Assembly: GCF_006547045.1 (NCBI RefSeq)
Contig: NZ_CP041242.1
Coordinates: 230,001-294,000, forward strand
Origin: Lysobacter alkalisoli
GTDB lineage: Bacteria > Pseudomonadota > Gammaproteobacteria > Xanthomonadales > Xanthomonadaceae
DNA length: 64,000 bases
Direction: 5' to 3'
Numbering within the stretch: position 1 is the first letter of the stretch; every line of letters begins with the position of its first letter. The translations under genes were made by a program, and so were the position numbers. Positions 33,633-44,677 of the stretch are shown one piece after another. The notes under the pieces were generated by a model. That model had not been told where the DNA came from. It did not search any database and was given only the letters and a program-made list of their open reading frames with translations.

Positions 33633-34828
33633 TGCTCGAGCGAATCTTCGGCCGGCGGTGCCAGTTGCACGACGCGGGGAGTATGCGCCGGCAACAAGCC
33701 GGCCCAGGCGGGAAAGCGGCGCAGCGCGTGGTACAGCAAGGGCGCCGGCACGTGCCACATCCGGCGCCTGGGGAGGCTGCGTGGATCGATCGCCTGGCAA
33801 TGCTCGTCACGCAGGGTCTGAAGCCGCTCGCGCAGTTCGCTGTTGAAGGCCCGGTCCCGGATGAAGACATTGGCTTCCAGGTTCAGCGAAAGGCTGAGCG
33901 GGTCGAGGTTGCTGGAGCCGATCGTGGCCCACTCATCGTCGAACACCGCGACCTTGCCGTGGAACGGACGCGTGCAGTATTCGTGGATGAGCACGCCGTC
34001 GGCGATCAGGTGTCGGTACAGCGTGCGTGCCGCCAACATCGCAAACGGCATGTCGGGCTCGCCCTGGACGATCAGCGATACCCGGACCCCGCGCCGCGCG
34101 GCATGGCGCAGATCGCGCAACAGGCCGTAGCCCGGGAAGAAATAGGCGTTGGCGATGATGATCTCGCGCTGCGCCGCGCGTATGGCAGCGCGATAGCGGC
34201 GCTCGATGTCGTTCGAGTGCGAGCCGTTGTCGCGTACCAGGAAAAGCGCCTCCGCATCGCCGGGCCCGTCGGTGCCGACCTCGCCTGAGCGTGGATGCGA
34301 CCAGTGCGAGCCATCGTTGCCCATGGCGGAGGCGACGAAGTCGTGGATATCGGCCACGATCGGTCCCTCCAGCTCCACCGCGTAATCCTGCTTGGAGCAC
34401 GGTCCGAAATCACCGAGATGGTCGGCAGCGAAGTTGATGCCGCCGACGAACGCTCGTTTTCCGTCCACCACCAGCAACTTGCGGTGCAGGCGTCGGAAGA
34501 TGTGCAGGCGCAGGCCGAGCAGCGGACGATGGGGATCGAAGACGCGGAAGGTCACCCCGGCTTCGGCCATGTCCTCGAGGAACTCGGGCGAGAAAGCGGG
34601 CGACCCGTAGCCGTCGACGGTGACTTCGACACGCACTCCCCGGCGCGCCGCGTTCACCAGCTCGCGTTTCAACTCCATTCCCACCTTGTCCTCGAAGAAG
34701 ATGAAAGTCTCCAGCAGGACCTCATGGTCAGCCGCCGCGATCGTACTGAACGCACGTGCGAAGAATGCCTCGCCGTTCTCGAGCAAGGTGACGCGGTTGG
34801 CCGCGCGCCAGGGGCCGTCGCGGCTCAT
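33629..34828 (-). CDS. clsB: Phospholipase D-family cardiolipin synthase, ClsB type
   Basis: 399 residues. It condenses phosphatidylglycerol with phosphatidylethanolamine or a second phosphatidylglycerol to make cardiolipin at the inner membrane. Two HKD motifs are visible: HRKLLVVDGKRAFVGGIN (about residue 118) and HGKVAVFDDEWATIGSSN (about 305). There are no N-terminal membrane helices, which matches ClsB (YbhO) rather than ClsA. The start ATG 34828 overlaps the stop of the upstream phosphoesterase gene (ATGA), and its own stop overlaps the next start. The order ybhP-clsB-ybhN is as in E. coli. Confidence 0.93.
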   Translation of the reverse strand: MSRDGPWRAANRVTLLENGEAFFARAFSTIAAADHEVLLETFIFFEDKVGMELKRELVNAARRGVRVEVTVDGYGSPAFSPEFLEDMAEAGVTFRVFDPHRPLLGLRLHIFRRLHRKLLVVDGKRAFVGGINFAADHLGDFGPCSKQDYAVELEGPIVADIHDFVASAMGNDGSHWSHPRSGEVGTDGPGDAEALFLVRDNGSHSNDIERRYRAAIRAAQREIIIANAYFFPGYGLLRDLRHAARRGVRVSLIVQGEPDMPFAMLAARTLYRHLIADGVLIHEYCTRPFHGKVAVFDDEWATIGSSNLDPLSLSLNLEANVFIRDRAFNSELRERLQTLRDEHCQAIDPRSLPRRRMWHVPAPLLYHALRRFPAWAGLLPAHTPRVVQLAPPAEDSLEQ

Positions 34829-35655
34829 GACTGCCCTCCGGACGGTGGGGCAGGGACCTGCGCCTCGATGCGGGCGAACAGGGCTGCATGATCGGACAGG
34901 TGCGACCAGGGCCGCGACGACAGCACCGACATCTCGCGCGCATGCGCATTGCGCAGGTAGATGCGGTCGAGCGGCAGCAATGGGAATCGCGCAGGAAAGG
35001 TACGGGCAAGCCGTCCCTGGCCGGTGAGGAAGACTTCGTGCAGGCCGCACCTCGACAACAGGGCATGGCCGCGGCAAGTCCAATCGTTGAAGTCGCCCGC
35101 CACCACCAGCGGTGCGGAGGGCGGGATCTCCTCATCGACGATGTCGCACAGCAGGTTCAGTTGCCGGTGGCGGTGGCTCGCACGCAGCCCGAGATGCACG
35201 CACAACGTGTGTACCTCCGTGGAGGTGCCCGGTATCTCGAGCACGCAATGCAGCAGGCCGCGATTCTCGTGTCCGGCGATCGACACATCGCGGTTCCGCT
35301 GCCGCACGATCGGAAACTTGGAAAGCAGTGCGTTGCCATGATGTCCGGCCGGATACGCCGCGTTGCGGCCGTAGGCGAACTGTGGCCAGAGGCTGTCGGC
35401 GAGAAACTCGTAGTGAGGCGCCTCAGGCCACCGTGCCTGGCGCTGCGAGTGTCCGCTGTGCGCACCCAGGACTTCCTGGAGGAACACGAGGTCGGCGGAG
35501 ACCTCGCGTATCGCATCGCGCAACTCGGGCAGCACGAACCGGCGTCGCGAGAAGCTGAAACCCATATGGATGTTGGCGGTGAGCAGATTGAGCGCGAGCA
35601 TCCAAAGACCGTGTCGGCCATCCACGCGGCCACCATCGCATGGGGTCGGGTTCAA
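34825..35655 (-). CDS. ybhP: Endonuclease/exonuclease/phosphatase-family protein, YbhP-like
   Basis: Metal-dependent phosphoesterase of the DNase I fold. It aligns with E. coli YbhP along its length: LTANIHMGF, RRRFVLPELRDAIREVSADLVFLQEVLGAH (catalytic Glu), YGRNAAYPAGHHGNALLSKFPI, VAGDFNDW (Asp and Asn) and SHLSDHAALFA (terminal Asp-His pair). The activity of YbhP is not known; a phosphodiesterase acting on a lipid-related substrate fits the cardiolipin operon. The open frame begins with TTG 35655. ATG 35601 would give a start comparable to the E. coli protein, and neither has a clear ribosome site. Confidence 0.88.
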   Translation of the reverse strand: MNPTPCDGGRVDGRHGLWMLALNLLTANIHMGFSFSRRRFVLPELRDAIREVSADLVFLQEVLGAHSGHSQRQARWPEAPHYEFLADSLWPQFAYGRNAAYPAGHHGNALLSKFPIVRQRNRDVSIAGHENRGLLHCVLEIPGTSTEVHTLCVHLGLRASHRHRQLNLLCDIVDEEIPPSAPLVVAGDFNDWTCRGHALLSRCGLHEVFLTGQGRLARTFPARFPLLPLDRIYLRNAHAREMSVLSSRPWSHLSDHAALFARIEAQVPAPPSGGQS

Positions 35656-35796
35656 ACAAGGTGATGGAGCGGTTCACATGGCCTTAGCGCCGGATACGGA
35701 GAGGCCTTCAGGCAGGGAGACATGTCCCGGAACGCCAGCCGGCGTTCCGGGAAAATCGGGGCGCTACTCCTGGATGAACCGATGTCAGGAGCAGGT

Positions 35797-37806
<2,010 letters not shown>

Positions 37807-37916
37807 GATGTTCTCCCCTTGAGACGAACCCGAAGCTTAGCCGGGGATCACGGTTGGCGTGAGTCGAGGGGCGGGCTGGGATACAGTGGCGCGGAACTCC
37901 CGCACGGAGAGGATGC

Positions 37917-39059
37917 ATGCGCGGCAGGCGCGAGTTCCTGAAACAGGTGACCTGGAGTGCGGCGGCGCCGATCGCGGCGACGCCCCTGCTCGGCGCAATG
38001 GCGGGCCCCTCGACGGCATGGCCACCGTATGCCGATACGATGGCGATCGATGGCGCTTCCGGATTGCAGATCGTCTACATGGAGGAGGGCGATCCGGCGA
38101 TCGAAGCCGAACTGCAGGCCGGCAGGGCCTCGGGCCTGACCGCCACCCTGTTGACGGTGGCGCCTTCCGGCCGGTTCTGGTTGAACGATGCGGCTTTTGA
38201 GGCGACCCGGGCCAACATCCGCAAGTGGCAGGGCATCATCGACCGGTATCCCGATCATCTGTCGCTGGTGCGAAGGCATGACGACCTTGTCCAGGCCCGG
38301 GCCTCGCGTCGCCTGGGCGTGATCTTCGGATTCCAGGGCACCGAGCCGCTTGGTGAGGACGTCGACCGCATTCCCCTGTTCCGTGACATGGGCGTACGTG
38401 TGATCCAGTTGACCCACAACCGACGCAACCTGGTCGGCGACGGCTGCATGGAGCCTGGCAACGCGGGACTGAGCAACTATGGGCGGCAGGTCGTGGAGCG
38501 GCTCAATGCCGAGCGCATTGTGGTCGATCTCGCGCACGGTTCGCAGCGCACCATGCGGGAAGGCATCGAAGCGTCGCAGGCGCCAGTGCTGATCAGTCAC
38601 ACGGGCTGTCGTGCGCTGGCGGACCTGCCGCGCAACACCGGGGACGAGGAACTGCGCGCCATGGCCGAGCGCGGTGGCGTGGCCGGCATCATCTTCTGGC
38701 CTTACCTGCGTACCGACACCCAGCCGATGGCGATCGACGTGGTCCACCACATCGAACACGCGGTCAATGTATGTGGGGAAGAACACGTGGGCATCGGCAC
38801 CGACATTCCGATCGCGGCGGTGGAGCGCACGGAAGAGTTCGAACGCAACAATCGCGAGTTCATGCGAGGCATGAAGGAGCAGGGCATCTTCGCCCGACAC
38901 CGGCCGGACGATCTTTACACCTTCATCCCCGATCTCAACACCGCCGATCGTTTCGACACGCTCGCGATGCTGTTGTCGCGACGCGGACATTCCGATCGCA
39001 GGATTGCCGGGATCCTCGGCGGCAATTTCGCCCGGGTCATGCGGGACGTGTGGGGCTAG
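37917..39059 (+). CDS. M19 membrane-dipeptidase-like protein with altered metal site, Tat signal
   Basis: 380 residues. The start MRGRREFLKQVTWSAAAPIA has the twin-arginine pattern RRxFLK, implying folded export. The barrel matches renal-dipeptidase (M19) proteins: IVVDLAHGSQRTMREG and PVLISHTGCRALADLPRNT carry the two conserved zinc histidines, and HVGIGTDIPI the conserved Asp. The usual N-terminal zinc pair in DGHxD reads IDGASGL here, and the bridging Glu region reads GFQGTEP instead of xEG. At least one metal site is therefore probably lost. ATG 37917 follows GAGAGGA. Whether it is a dipeptidase is doubtful. Confidence 0.82.
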   Translation: MRGRREFLKQVTWSAAAPIAATPLLGAMAGPSTAWPPYADTMAIDGASGLQIVYMEEGDPAIEAELQAGRASGLTATLLTVAPSGRFWLNDAAFEATRANIRKWQGIIDRYPDHLSLVRRHDDLVQARASRRLGVIFGFQGTEPLGEDVDRIPLFRDMGVRVIQLTHNRRNLVGDGCMEPGNAGLSNYGRQVVERLNAERIVVDLAHGSQRTMREGIEASQAPVLISHTGCRALADLPRNTGDEELRAMAERGGVAGIIFWPYLRTDTQPMAIDVVHHIEHAVNVCGEEHVGIGTDIPIAAVERTEEFERNNREFMRGMKEQGIFARHRPDDLYTFIPDLNTADRFDTLAMLLSRRGHSDRRIAGILGGNFARVMRDVWG

Positions 39060-39081
39060 CGGACGACCGTCAAGCGAACAC

Positions 39082-39151
39082 GTAGCCCGGGTAAGCGGAG
39101 CGCACCCGGGGTTTGGCGGTGCCCCGGGTGCGCTCCGCTTACCCGGGCTAC
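39082..39151. repeat. Perfect 30 bp stem palindrome of the GTAGCCCGGG family
   Basis: Left arm 39082-39111 starts GTAGCCCGGGTAAGCGGAGC and right arm 39122-39151 is its exact reverse complement, separated by 10 bases (TTTGGCGGTG). It fills the gap between the convergent dipeptidase-like gene and dnaG. Similar extragenic palindromes are widespread in proteobacteria. A degenerate relative is at 48840-48894. Confidence 0.92.
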
Positions 39152-39220
39152 ACAATGGGTTGGCGCGCAGTCTCGCAGGCGTGCGATTCTCGCTGGTGGA
39201 CACGAAATGCCCGCCTGCAG

Positions 39221-40957
39221 TTATCGGCGCAGACTCGCCAGCGTTTCGCCGAGCTCGGTTCTCTCCTGCGCGGTCAGCGCGGCATGGCCGCCTTCGCGCA
39301 GGCGCTGTTGAAGCTCCTCGACACGCTGCAGCAGGGTCTGGTGTTCAAGGCGGGCGATGGCTTCGTGAAACTCGGTGCGCCAGGCGGCTTCCTCGCCGGG
39401 CAGTGACTGTGCGGCGAGTTTCTGCAACGCGGCCTGCTCTTCGCGGCCCGCAAAATGCTCGATCAGGCTGCCGATGCCGATCCCGGGGCGCTCGTAGACG
39501 AGTTGCAGCAGCTCGCAAAGCAGGTCGACGCCGGGCTGACGCAGCTGGGCGAAGCGGTAGGGCGGCAGCAGTTCCAGGCCGAGCGCGGGCGACTGCAGCA
39601 GCAGGGCGATCACGCCGCGGACCAGGCTGCGCTTGGCCGGATGTTGGCCGCCGCGGGTGTGGGCGCGCTGGGTGGGCACGTGCGTATCGGGCGCGCTGGC
39701 ACGGGCGCCGACGCCGGTCAGCTCGGTCAGGCGCTGGCGCATCAGGTCGGCGAAGGCGCCGTCGGGAATCTGCGCCAGCAGCGGCTTGGCGCGCTCGGCC
39801 AGCCGGCCCTTGCCTTCCAGCGTGCCAAGGTTGACGTCGACAGCGAGCGAGTCGAACAGGAACTGCGACAGCGGTGTCGCCTCCTTCAGCCGTGCGTTGA
39901 AGCCGTCGGCGCCTTCCTGGCGGACCAGTGAATCCGGATCCTCGCCGTCGGGCAGGAACAGGAAGAAGGCCTGGCGGCCGTCCTTCATCCGCGGCAGCAC
40001 CGATTCGACCGCCTTCCACGCCGCGGCGCGTCCGGCGCGGTCGCCGTCGAAGCAGAAGTACACGTCGGGCGCGTTGCGGAACAGCAGTTCTGCGTGGTCG
40101 GGCGTGGTCGCGGTGCCGAGGGTCGCCACCGCGGTGTCGACGCCGTGCTGGAACAGCGCGACCACGTCCATGTAGCCCTCGACCACGACGATGTGCGGAA
40201 TCTTGTTGTGTGCCTGCCGCACCTGCCACAGGCCGTAGAGTTCGCGACCCTTGTGGAACAGCGGGGTTTCGGGCGAGTTGAGGTACTTCGGCCCGTCGTC
40301 GGCGCCCATCACCCGGCCGCCGAAGGCGATCGTGCGGCCGCGGCGGTCGAGGATCGGGAACATCACCCGGTCGCGGAACTTGTCGTAGACCCGGCCGCTG
40401 TCGTTGCGCGACATCATGCCGCCGCGTTCGAGCAGCTTGAGCCGGCGCTCGTCGCTGCCGAGCGCATCGCGCAGGGCATTGAAGCCGGCCGGTGCGTAGC
40501 CGATGCCGAAGCGTTCGCGGGTGCCGGCATCGACCCCACGGCCGTCGAGGTAGGCCTGCGCCTGCGGGCTCGTTTCGAGCTGCTTGCGGAAGAAGCGCGC
40601 CGAGGCGTCGAGGATGTCGTAGGTGGCCTGGGTGTCCGGGTTGATGTTGTGTTGCCGGGTCTCGCGCGGCACTTCCATGCCCGCGGCGCGGGCCAGCTCC
40701 TCGACCGCGTCGAGGAATTCGAGCCGGTCGTACTCCATCAGGAACTTGAGCGCGGTGCCGTGCGCGCCGCAGCCGAAGCAGTGATAGAACTGCTTGTTCG
40801 GCGAGACGGTGAAGCTGGGCGAGCGCTCGTCGTGGAACGGGCAGCGCGCGGAGTACTCCTTGCCCTGGCGCTTGAGCGGCACGCGCGCGTTGATCACCTC
40901 GACAATGTCGGTGCGCGCGAGCAGGTCGTCGATGAATGCGTCGGGGATGCGGGCCAT
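39221..40957 (-). CDS. dnaG: DNA primase
   Basis: Synthesises RNA primers at the replication fork, working with DnaB. 578 residues. The N-terminal zinc ribbon is seen as CPFHDERSPSFTV ... HCFGCGAHG (about 40-65), then the catalytic core with the Toprim domain (VVEGYMDVVALFQHG near 265, and YFCFDGDRAGRAAAWKA near 307). The C-terminal helicase-binding region shows HFAGREEQAALQKLAAQSLP. ATG 40957. Upstream on the same strand lie yihY, yqeY and rpsU. The downstream neighbour is not rpoD, unlike the classical macromolecular-synthesis operon. Confidence 0.97.
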   Translation of the reverse strand: MARIPDAFIDDLLARTDIVEVINARVPLKRQGKEYSARCPFHDERSPSFTVSPNKQFYHCFGCGAHGTALKFLMEYDRLEFLDAVEELARAAGMEVPRETRQHNINPDTQATYDILDASARFFRKQLETSPQAQAYLDGRGVDAGTRERFGIGYAPAGFNALRDALGSDERRLKLLERGGMMSRNDSGRVYDKFRDRVMFPILDRRGRTIAFGGRVMGADDGPKYLNSPETPLFHKGRELYGLWQVRQAHNKIPHIVVVEGYMDVVALFQHGVDTAVATLGTATTPDHAELLFRNAPDVYFCFDGDRAGRAAAWKAVESVLPRMKDGRQAFFLFLPDGEDPDSLVRQEGADGFNARLKEATPLSQFLFDSLAVDVNLGTLEGKGRLAERAKPLLAQIPDGAFADLMRQRLTELTGVGARASAPDTHVPTQRAHTRGGQHPAKRSLVRGVIALLLQSPALGLELLPPYRFAQLRQPGVDLLCELLQLVYERPGIGIGSLIEHFAGREEQAALQKLAAQSLPGEEAAWRTEFHEAIARLEHQTLLQRVEELQQRLREGGHAALTAQERTELGETLASLRR

Positions 40958-41058
40958 GCGTCCTGTCCGCTACGGACAGCGGGAGTGGAGTAGCGGTCCG
41001 CTAGGATGCCATGCGCAGCGCCACACGGGGTCTGGTGCGGGCTCTTCGACCCGGCCTT

Positions 41059-42069
41059 TCAGCGTGGAGATCCCGGTCCGGCCCGGCGTTCATCCGCCTG
41101 AGCGGAGACCGCCATCGCAGGCGCGCCGCCAAGTCTGGCCAGGGCCTTAGCCAGACGCCTTGCGCGGGCCGCCTCATCCAGCATCGCGGTGATCAGTGCC
41201 CCGGCCAGGAACACCACCGCACAGTAGTAAAGCCATACCAGCATCACTACCAGGCCACCGGCAGGTCCGTACGCGCTGCCCAGGCTGGCCTGGCCCAGGT
41301 ACAGGCCGATCGCCCAGCGGCCCAGCATGAACATCGCCGCGGTCAGTGCGCCACCCAGCAGCGAGCGCCTGCGCGATACCGGCCGGTCCGGCAGCCATCG
41401 GTACATCAACGCGAACACGAGGCTGTACAGCAGGAACGAGACGGTGGCGGCGAACACCGGCAACAGCTCGGGCAGCCACGCCATCAGCAGCGAGAGCGCG
41501 GCCTGTACCGCCATCGACACCACCAGCAGGAACCCCACCCCCAGCACCATGCCGAACGACAGCAGCCGCTTGCGCAGCCATGCGAACCTGCCGCCCAGCC
41601 GACTTGCATCGGAATGGAACACCCGGTTGAGCGCCACCTGCAACTGCCCGAACACCACCGATGCCCCTGCCAGCAGGGCCCCGGTGCCAAGCAACGCGGC
41701 CATCGACCCGGTGCCCGGGTCGCGCTCGGCGTTGGCGATGATCAGGCGGGCAGTCGATTCCACCTGCGGGCCGGCGAGCAGCCCGATCTGGCGGAAGAAT
41801 TCGCCCTGGGCTGTCGGGTACAGGGTCGTGGTCAGCCACAGCAGCAGCATCACCAGCGGCGCCAGCGACAGCAGGGTGTAGAAGGACAGCGCAGCGGACA
41901 GCGCGAGAATCTCGTACTCGAAGAAGCGCCGGATGAACCGGGCGGGGGCGCTGTCGGAGACATATTGCTGGACGGCATTCCAGCGGCTCCGCAGGTCGGG
42001 ACGGGCACCCGTGGATGCCGGGGTGTTCGGCTGGATGGGGGATCGGGTTGGAGGTTGGCGTTCGCTCAA
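41059..42069 (-). CDS. YihY/BrkB-family membrane protein
   Basis: 336 residues, six membrane helices. Family hallmarks: ALSAALSFYTLLSLAPLVML early, ASVVFGQLQVALNRVF, and SLGSAYGPAGGLVVMLVWLYYCAVVFLAGA. Once annotated as ribonuclease BN, the family is now known not to be that enzyme, and its function is unclear. The frame opens with TTG 42069, with GAAGAG upstream. It follows the yqeY terminator, so it has its own or a read-through promoter, and lies 101 bp before dnaG. Confidence 0.88.
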   Translation of the reverse strand: MSERQPPTRSPIQPNTPASTGARPDLRSRWNAVQQYVSDSAPARFIRRFFEYEILALSAALSFYTLLSLAPLVMLLLWLTTTLYPTAQGEFFRQIGLLAGPQVESTARLIIANAERDPGTGSMAALLGTGALLAGASVVFGQLQVALNRVFHSDASRLGGRFAWLRKRLLSFGMVLGVGFLLVVSMAVQAALSLLMAWLPELLPVFAATVSFLLYSLVFALMYRWLPDRPVSRRRSLLGGALTAAMFMLGRWAIGLYLGQASLGSAYGPAGGLVVMLVWLYYCAVVFLAGALITAMLDEAARARRLAKALARLGGAPAMAVSAQADERRAGPGSPR

Positions 42070-42129
42070 GCCGGGCTCTTCATCGACCGGGACTGCCTGC
42101 AGTATCGCGTTGCAGGGGTGATCGCCACG

Positions 42130-42156
42130 AAAAACGCCGCCCGGGGGCGGCGTTCG
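42130..42156 (-). terminator. Rho-independent terminator after yqeY
   Basis: On the minus strand AACGCCGCC / GGCGGCGTT with a short G-rich loop runs into TTTTTCG. It separates rpsU-yqeY from yihY-dnaG. Confidence 0.85.
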
Positions 42157-42173
42157 ATCTGATCGAGTGGCGG

Positions 42174-42620
42174 TCAGCCCGCCAGCCGCTGTTTGACCAG
42201 CTTCGAGACCAGACCCATGTCGGCCTGGCCGGCCAGTTGCGGCTTCAGCGCGCCCATCAGCTTGCCGATGTCGGCCGGGCCTGTCGCGCCGGTCTGTGCG
42301 ATGGCGGTGTCGATCGCGGCCAGGATCTCGGCCTCGCCCAGCTTGGCTGGCAGGTAGCGCTCGATCACCCCGATCTCGGCCTGCTCGATATCGGCCAGGT
42401 CGTCGCGGCCGGCGGCCTGGTACTGCTGGACCGAGTCCTTGCGCTGCTTGACCATCTTGTCGAGCACGGCGATCACCGCGGTGTCGTCGAGTTCGATGCG
42501 CTCGTCGACCTCCTTCTGCTTGATCGCGGCGTTGACCAGCCGGATCACGCCGAGGCTGTGCTTGTCGCCGGCCTTCATGGCCGTCTTCATGTCATCGGTC
42601 AGTCGTTGCTTGAGGGTCAT
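42174..42620 (-). CDS. GatB/YqeY domain protein
   Basis: 148 residues, all-helical. It matches the YqeY family: MTLKQRLTDDMKTAMKAGDK, GVIRLVNAAIKQKEVD, RKDSVQQYQAAGRDDLAD, E(x)6 YLPAKLGEAEI and MGALKPQLAGQADMGLVSK. The same fold forms the tail domain of GatB amidotransferase, which binds tRNA; the free-standing protein's role is not established. It lies between rpsU and dnaG, a conserved position, with terminators on both sides. Confidence 0.93.
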   Translation of the reverse strand: MTLKQRLTDDMKTAMKAGDKHSLGVIRLVNAAIKQKEVDERIELDDTAVIAVLDKMVKQRKDSVQQYQAAGRDDLADIEQAEIGVIERYLPAKLGEAEILAAIDTAIAQTGATGPADIGKLMGALKPQLAGQADMGLVSKLVKQRLAG

Positions 42621-42651
42621 GTGCGGACTCCTGGAACGTCATTCAGGAACA

Positions 42652-42685
42652 CAAAAAGCCGGCGGCGCAGAGGCGCGGCCGGCTT
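42652..42685 (-). terminator. Rho-independent terminator of rpsU
   Basis: On the minus strand AAGCCGGCC...GCCGCCGGCTT is followed by TTTGTG. It lies about 94 bases past the rpsU stop. Confidence 0.8.
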
Positions 42686-42778
42686 GTTGCTGCGAGCGGC
42701 TTGCTGAATGCCTTCCTGAGAAAAGTCCGGCCATGGATGGCCGGGCTCTTGCGCAGGACGTGCGATCAGTAAAACGGA

Positions 42779-42994
42779 TCAGTACAACCGCTGACGCTTG
42801 GTCACATCGCGCGAAGCGCGACGGGCCTGACGCTTCACCGCCGCGGCAGCCTTGCGCTTGCGCTCCTGGGTCGGCTTCTCGTAGTACTCGCGCTTGCGGG
42901 TCTCGGCGAGGACGCCGGCCTTCTCGCAGGTGCGCTTGAAGCGGCGCAGGGCAAACTCGAAAGGCTCGTTTTCGCGGACTTTGACGCTGGGCAT
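42779..42994 (-). CDS. rpsU: 30S ribosomal protein S21
   Basis: 71 residues, highly basic, typical length. [20 protein letters not shown] and [20 protein letters not shown] are near-invariant in bacterial S21. It binds the 30S platform near the anti-Shine-Dalgarno end of 16S rRNA. It is first of the rpsU-yqeY-(yihY)-dnaG series and divergent from tsaD, as in many gammaproteobacteria. Confidence 0.98.
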   Translation of the reverse strand: MPSVKVRENEPFEFALRRFKRTCEKAGVLAETRKREYYEKPTQERKRKAAAAVKRQARRASRDVTKRQRLY

Positions 42995-43168
42995 GTGTTA
43001 TCTCTATTCGGGTTCCGGCCCGGCTGGAGCCGGGAGAGCCGCGTATGATAGCGGCCCCCTGTGGGGCGATGCAAGCGGCCGCCTGAACTGGCGCCCGGGC
43101 TGGTGAAATCCGGCCGCCGCCCCGACATCATGGACTCCTCTTTCCGCCGCTCCGCCCAGGTCCGCCCG

Positions 43169-44221
43169 ATGAAAGTCCTCGGTATCGAAACCAGTTGCGA
43201 CGAAACCGGTGTGGCGGTCTACGACACCGACGCTGGGCTGCGCGCGCACGCGCTGTACAGCCAGATCGCCCTGCACGCCGAGTACGGCGGGGTGGTGCCC
43301 GAGCTGGCCAGCCGCGACCACGTCCGCAAGCTGCTGCCACTGATCCGCCAGACCCTGGCCGAGGCCGGGCTGGCGACCGGCGATCTGGACGGCGTCGCCT
43401 ACACCGCCGGTCCGGGCCTGGTCGGGGCGCTGCTGGTCGGGGCCGGGGTGGCACGGGCGCTGGCCTGGGCGCTGGAGGTGCCGGCGATCGGCGTCCATCA
43501 CATGGAGGGCCATCTGCTGGCGCCATTGCTGGAGAATGACCCGCAAGGACGGCCCGAGCCGCCGTTCGTGGCCCTGCTGGTGTCTGGCGGACATACCCAA
43601 CTGGTCCACGTGGAGGCGATCGGCCGCTACCGCCTGCTCGGCGAGACCCTCGACGACGCCGCTGGCGAGGCCTTCGACAAGACCGCCAAGCTGATGGGCC
43701 TGCCGTACCCGGGCGGGCCGCAGCTGGCCGCCTTGGCGGAGCGGTCCGACAAGCTGCCGGGACACCCGGGCGCGTTCAGGTTCTCGCGACCGATGACCGA
43801 CCGGCCCGGGCTCGATTTCAGCTTCAGCGGACTGAAGACCCAGGTGCTGCTGGCCTGGCGGAACAGCGACCAGAGCGACGAAACCCGCGCCGACATCGCC
43901 CGCGGCTTCGAGGACGCGGTGGTCGAGACGCTGGCGATCAAGTGCGGCCGCGCGCTCGATGCAGCCGGCTGCGGCACCTTGGTCGTTGCCGGTGGCGTCG
44001 GCGCCAACAAGCGCCTGCGCGTGCGGCTGGAAGAGATGGCGCGCGAGCGCGGCGGCCGGGTCAGCTTCCCGCGGCCGGAGTTCTGCACCGACAACGGCGC
44101 GATGATCGCCTTCGCCGGTGCCCTGCGCCTGCAGGCCGGGCAGCATGACGATGCATCGGTGCGGGTCGCGCCACGCTGGGACATGGCTGCTTTGCAGCCA
44201 GTGCAGAGTGCGGAGGCGTGA
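43169..44221 (+). CDS. tsaD: tRNA N6-threonylcarbamoyladenosine transferase subunit TsaD
   Basis: Transfers the threonylcarbamoyl group to A37 of ANN-decoding tRNAs, with TsaB and TsaE. 350 residues. [19 protein letters not shown] opens the ASKHA fold. The metal-binding histidines are in [10 protein letters not shown], followed by [35 protein letters not shown] and [12 protein letters not shown]. The open frame extends 36 codons upstream, but ATG 43169 gives the universal N-terminus. It is divergent from rpsU and upstream of folB. Confidence 0.97.
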   Translation: MKVLGIETSCDETGVAVYDTDAGLRAHALYSQIALHAEYGGVVPELASRDHVRKLLPLIRQTLAEAGLATGDLDGVAYTAGPGLVGALLVGAGVARALAWALEVPAIGVHHMEGHLLAPLLENDPQGRPEPPFVALLVSGGHTQLVHVEAIGRYRLLGETLDDAAGEAFDKTAKLMGLPYPGGPQLAALAERSDKLPGHPGAFRFSRPMTDRPGLDFSFSGLKTQVLLAWRNSDQSDETRADIARGFEDAVVETLAIKCGRALDAAGCGTLVVAGGVGANKRLRVRLEEMARERGGRVSFPRPEFCTDNGAMIAFAGALRLQAGQHDDASVRVAPRWDMAALQPVQSAEA

Positions 44222-44295
44222 GAAAAGAGTGAAAGCGGACTAGCATGCCTGGCTGTTACTCGTTCCTCACTCCTCTCCACTCTCACTCGCCCCCC

Positions 44296-44664
44296 ATGGA
44301 TCACGTTTTCATCGAAGGCCTCGAGATCGACGCCCTGATCGGCATCTACGATTGGGAGCGGCGGGTGCGGCAGGCGCTGGTGTTCGACATCGAGATGGCG
44401 TTCGACAACCGCGTGCCCGCGGCCAGCGACGACATCGCCGACACACTCAACTACAAAGCGGTCAGCAAGCGCGTGATCGAGTACGTGCGGCAATCCGACT
44501 TCGGTCTGGTCGAGACATTGGCCGAGCGGGTCGCAGCGATCATCCTCGATGAGTTCGGCGTGCACAGGCTGCGGCTCAAGCTCAGCAAGCCCGGCGCGGT
44601 GCGCGGCGCGCGCGCGGTCGGGGTGGTGATCGAGCGCGAGCGCCAGCCGCTCAACGGGGCCTGA
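44296..44664 (+). CDS. folB: Dihydroneopterin aldolase
   Basis: Converts 7,8-dihydroneopterin to 6-hydroxymethyl-dihydropterin and glycolaldehyde in folate synthesis. 122 residues, usual length. Conserved segments: FIEGLEIDALIGIYDWERRV, DDIADTLNYKAVSKRVIEYV, LVETLAERVAAIIL and LRLKLSKPGAVRGARAVGV with the catalytic Lys. The start is ATG 44296. The folK gene, encoding the next enzyme, lies one gene downstream, with a channel gene between. Confidence 0.95.
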   Translation: MDHVFIEGLEIDALIGIYDWERRVRQALVFDIEMAFDNRVPAASDDIADTLNYKAVSKRVIEYVRQSDFGLVETLAERVAAIILDEFGVHRLRLKLSKPGAVRGARAVGVVIERERQPLNGA

Positions 44665-44677
44665 GCCCCAACCCTGC

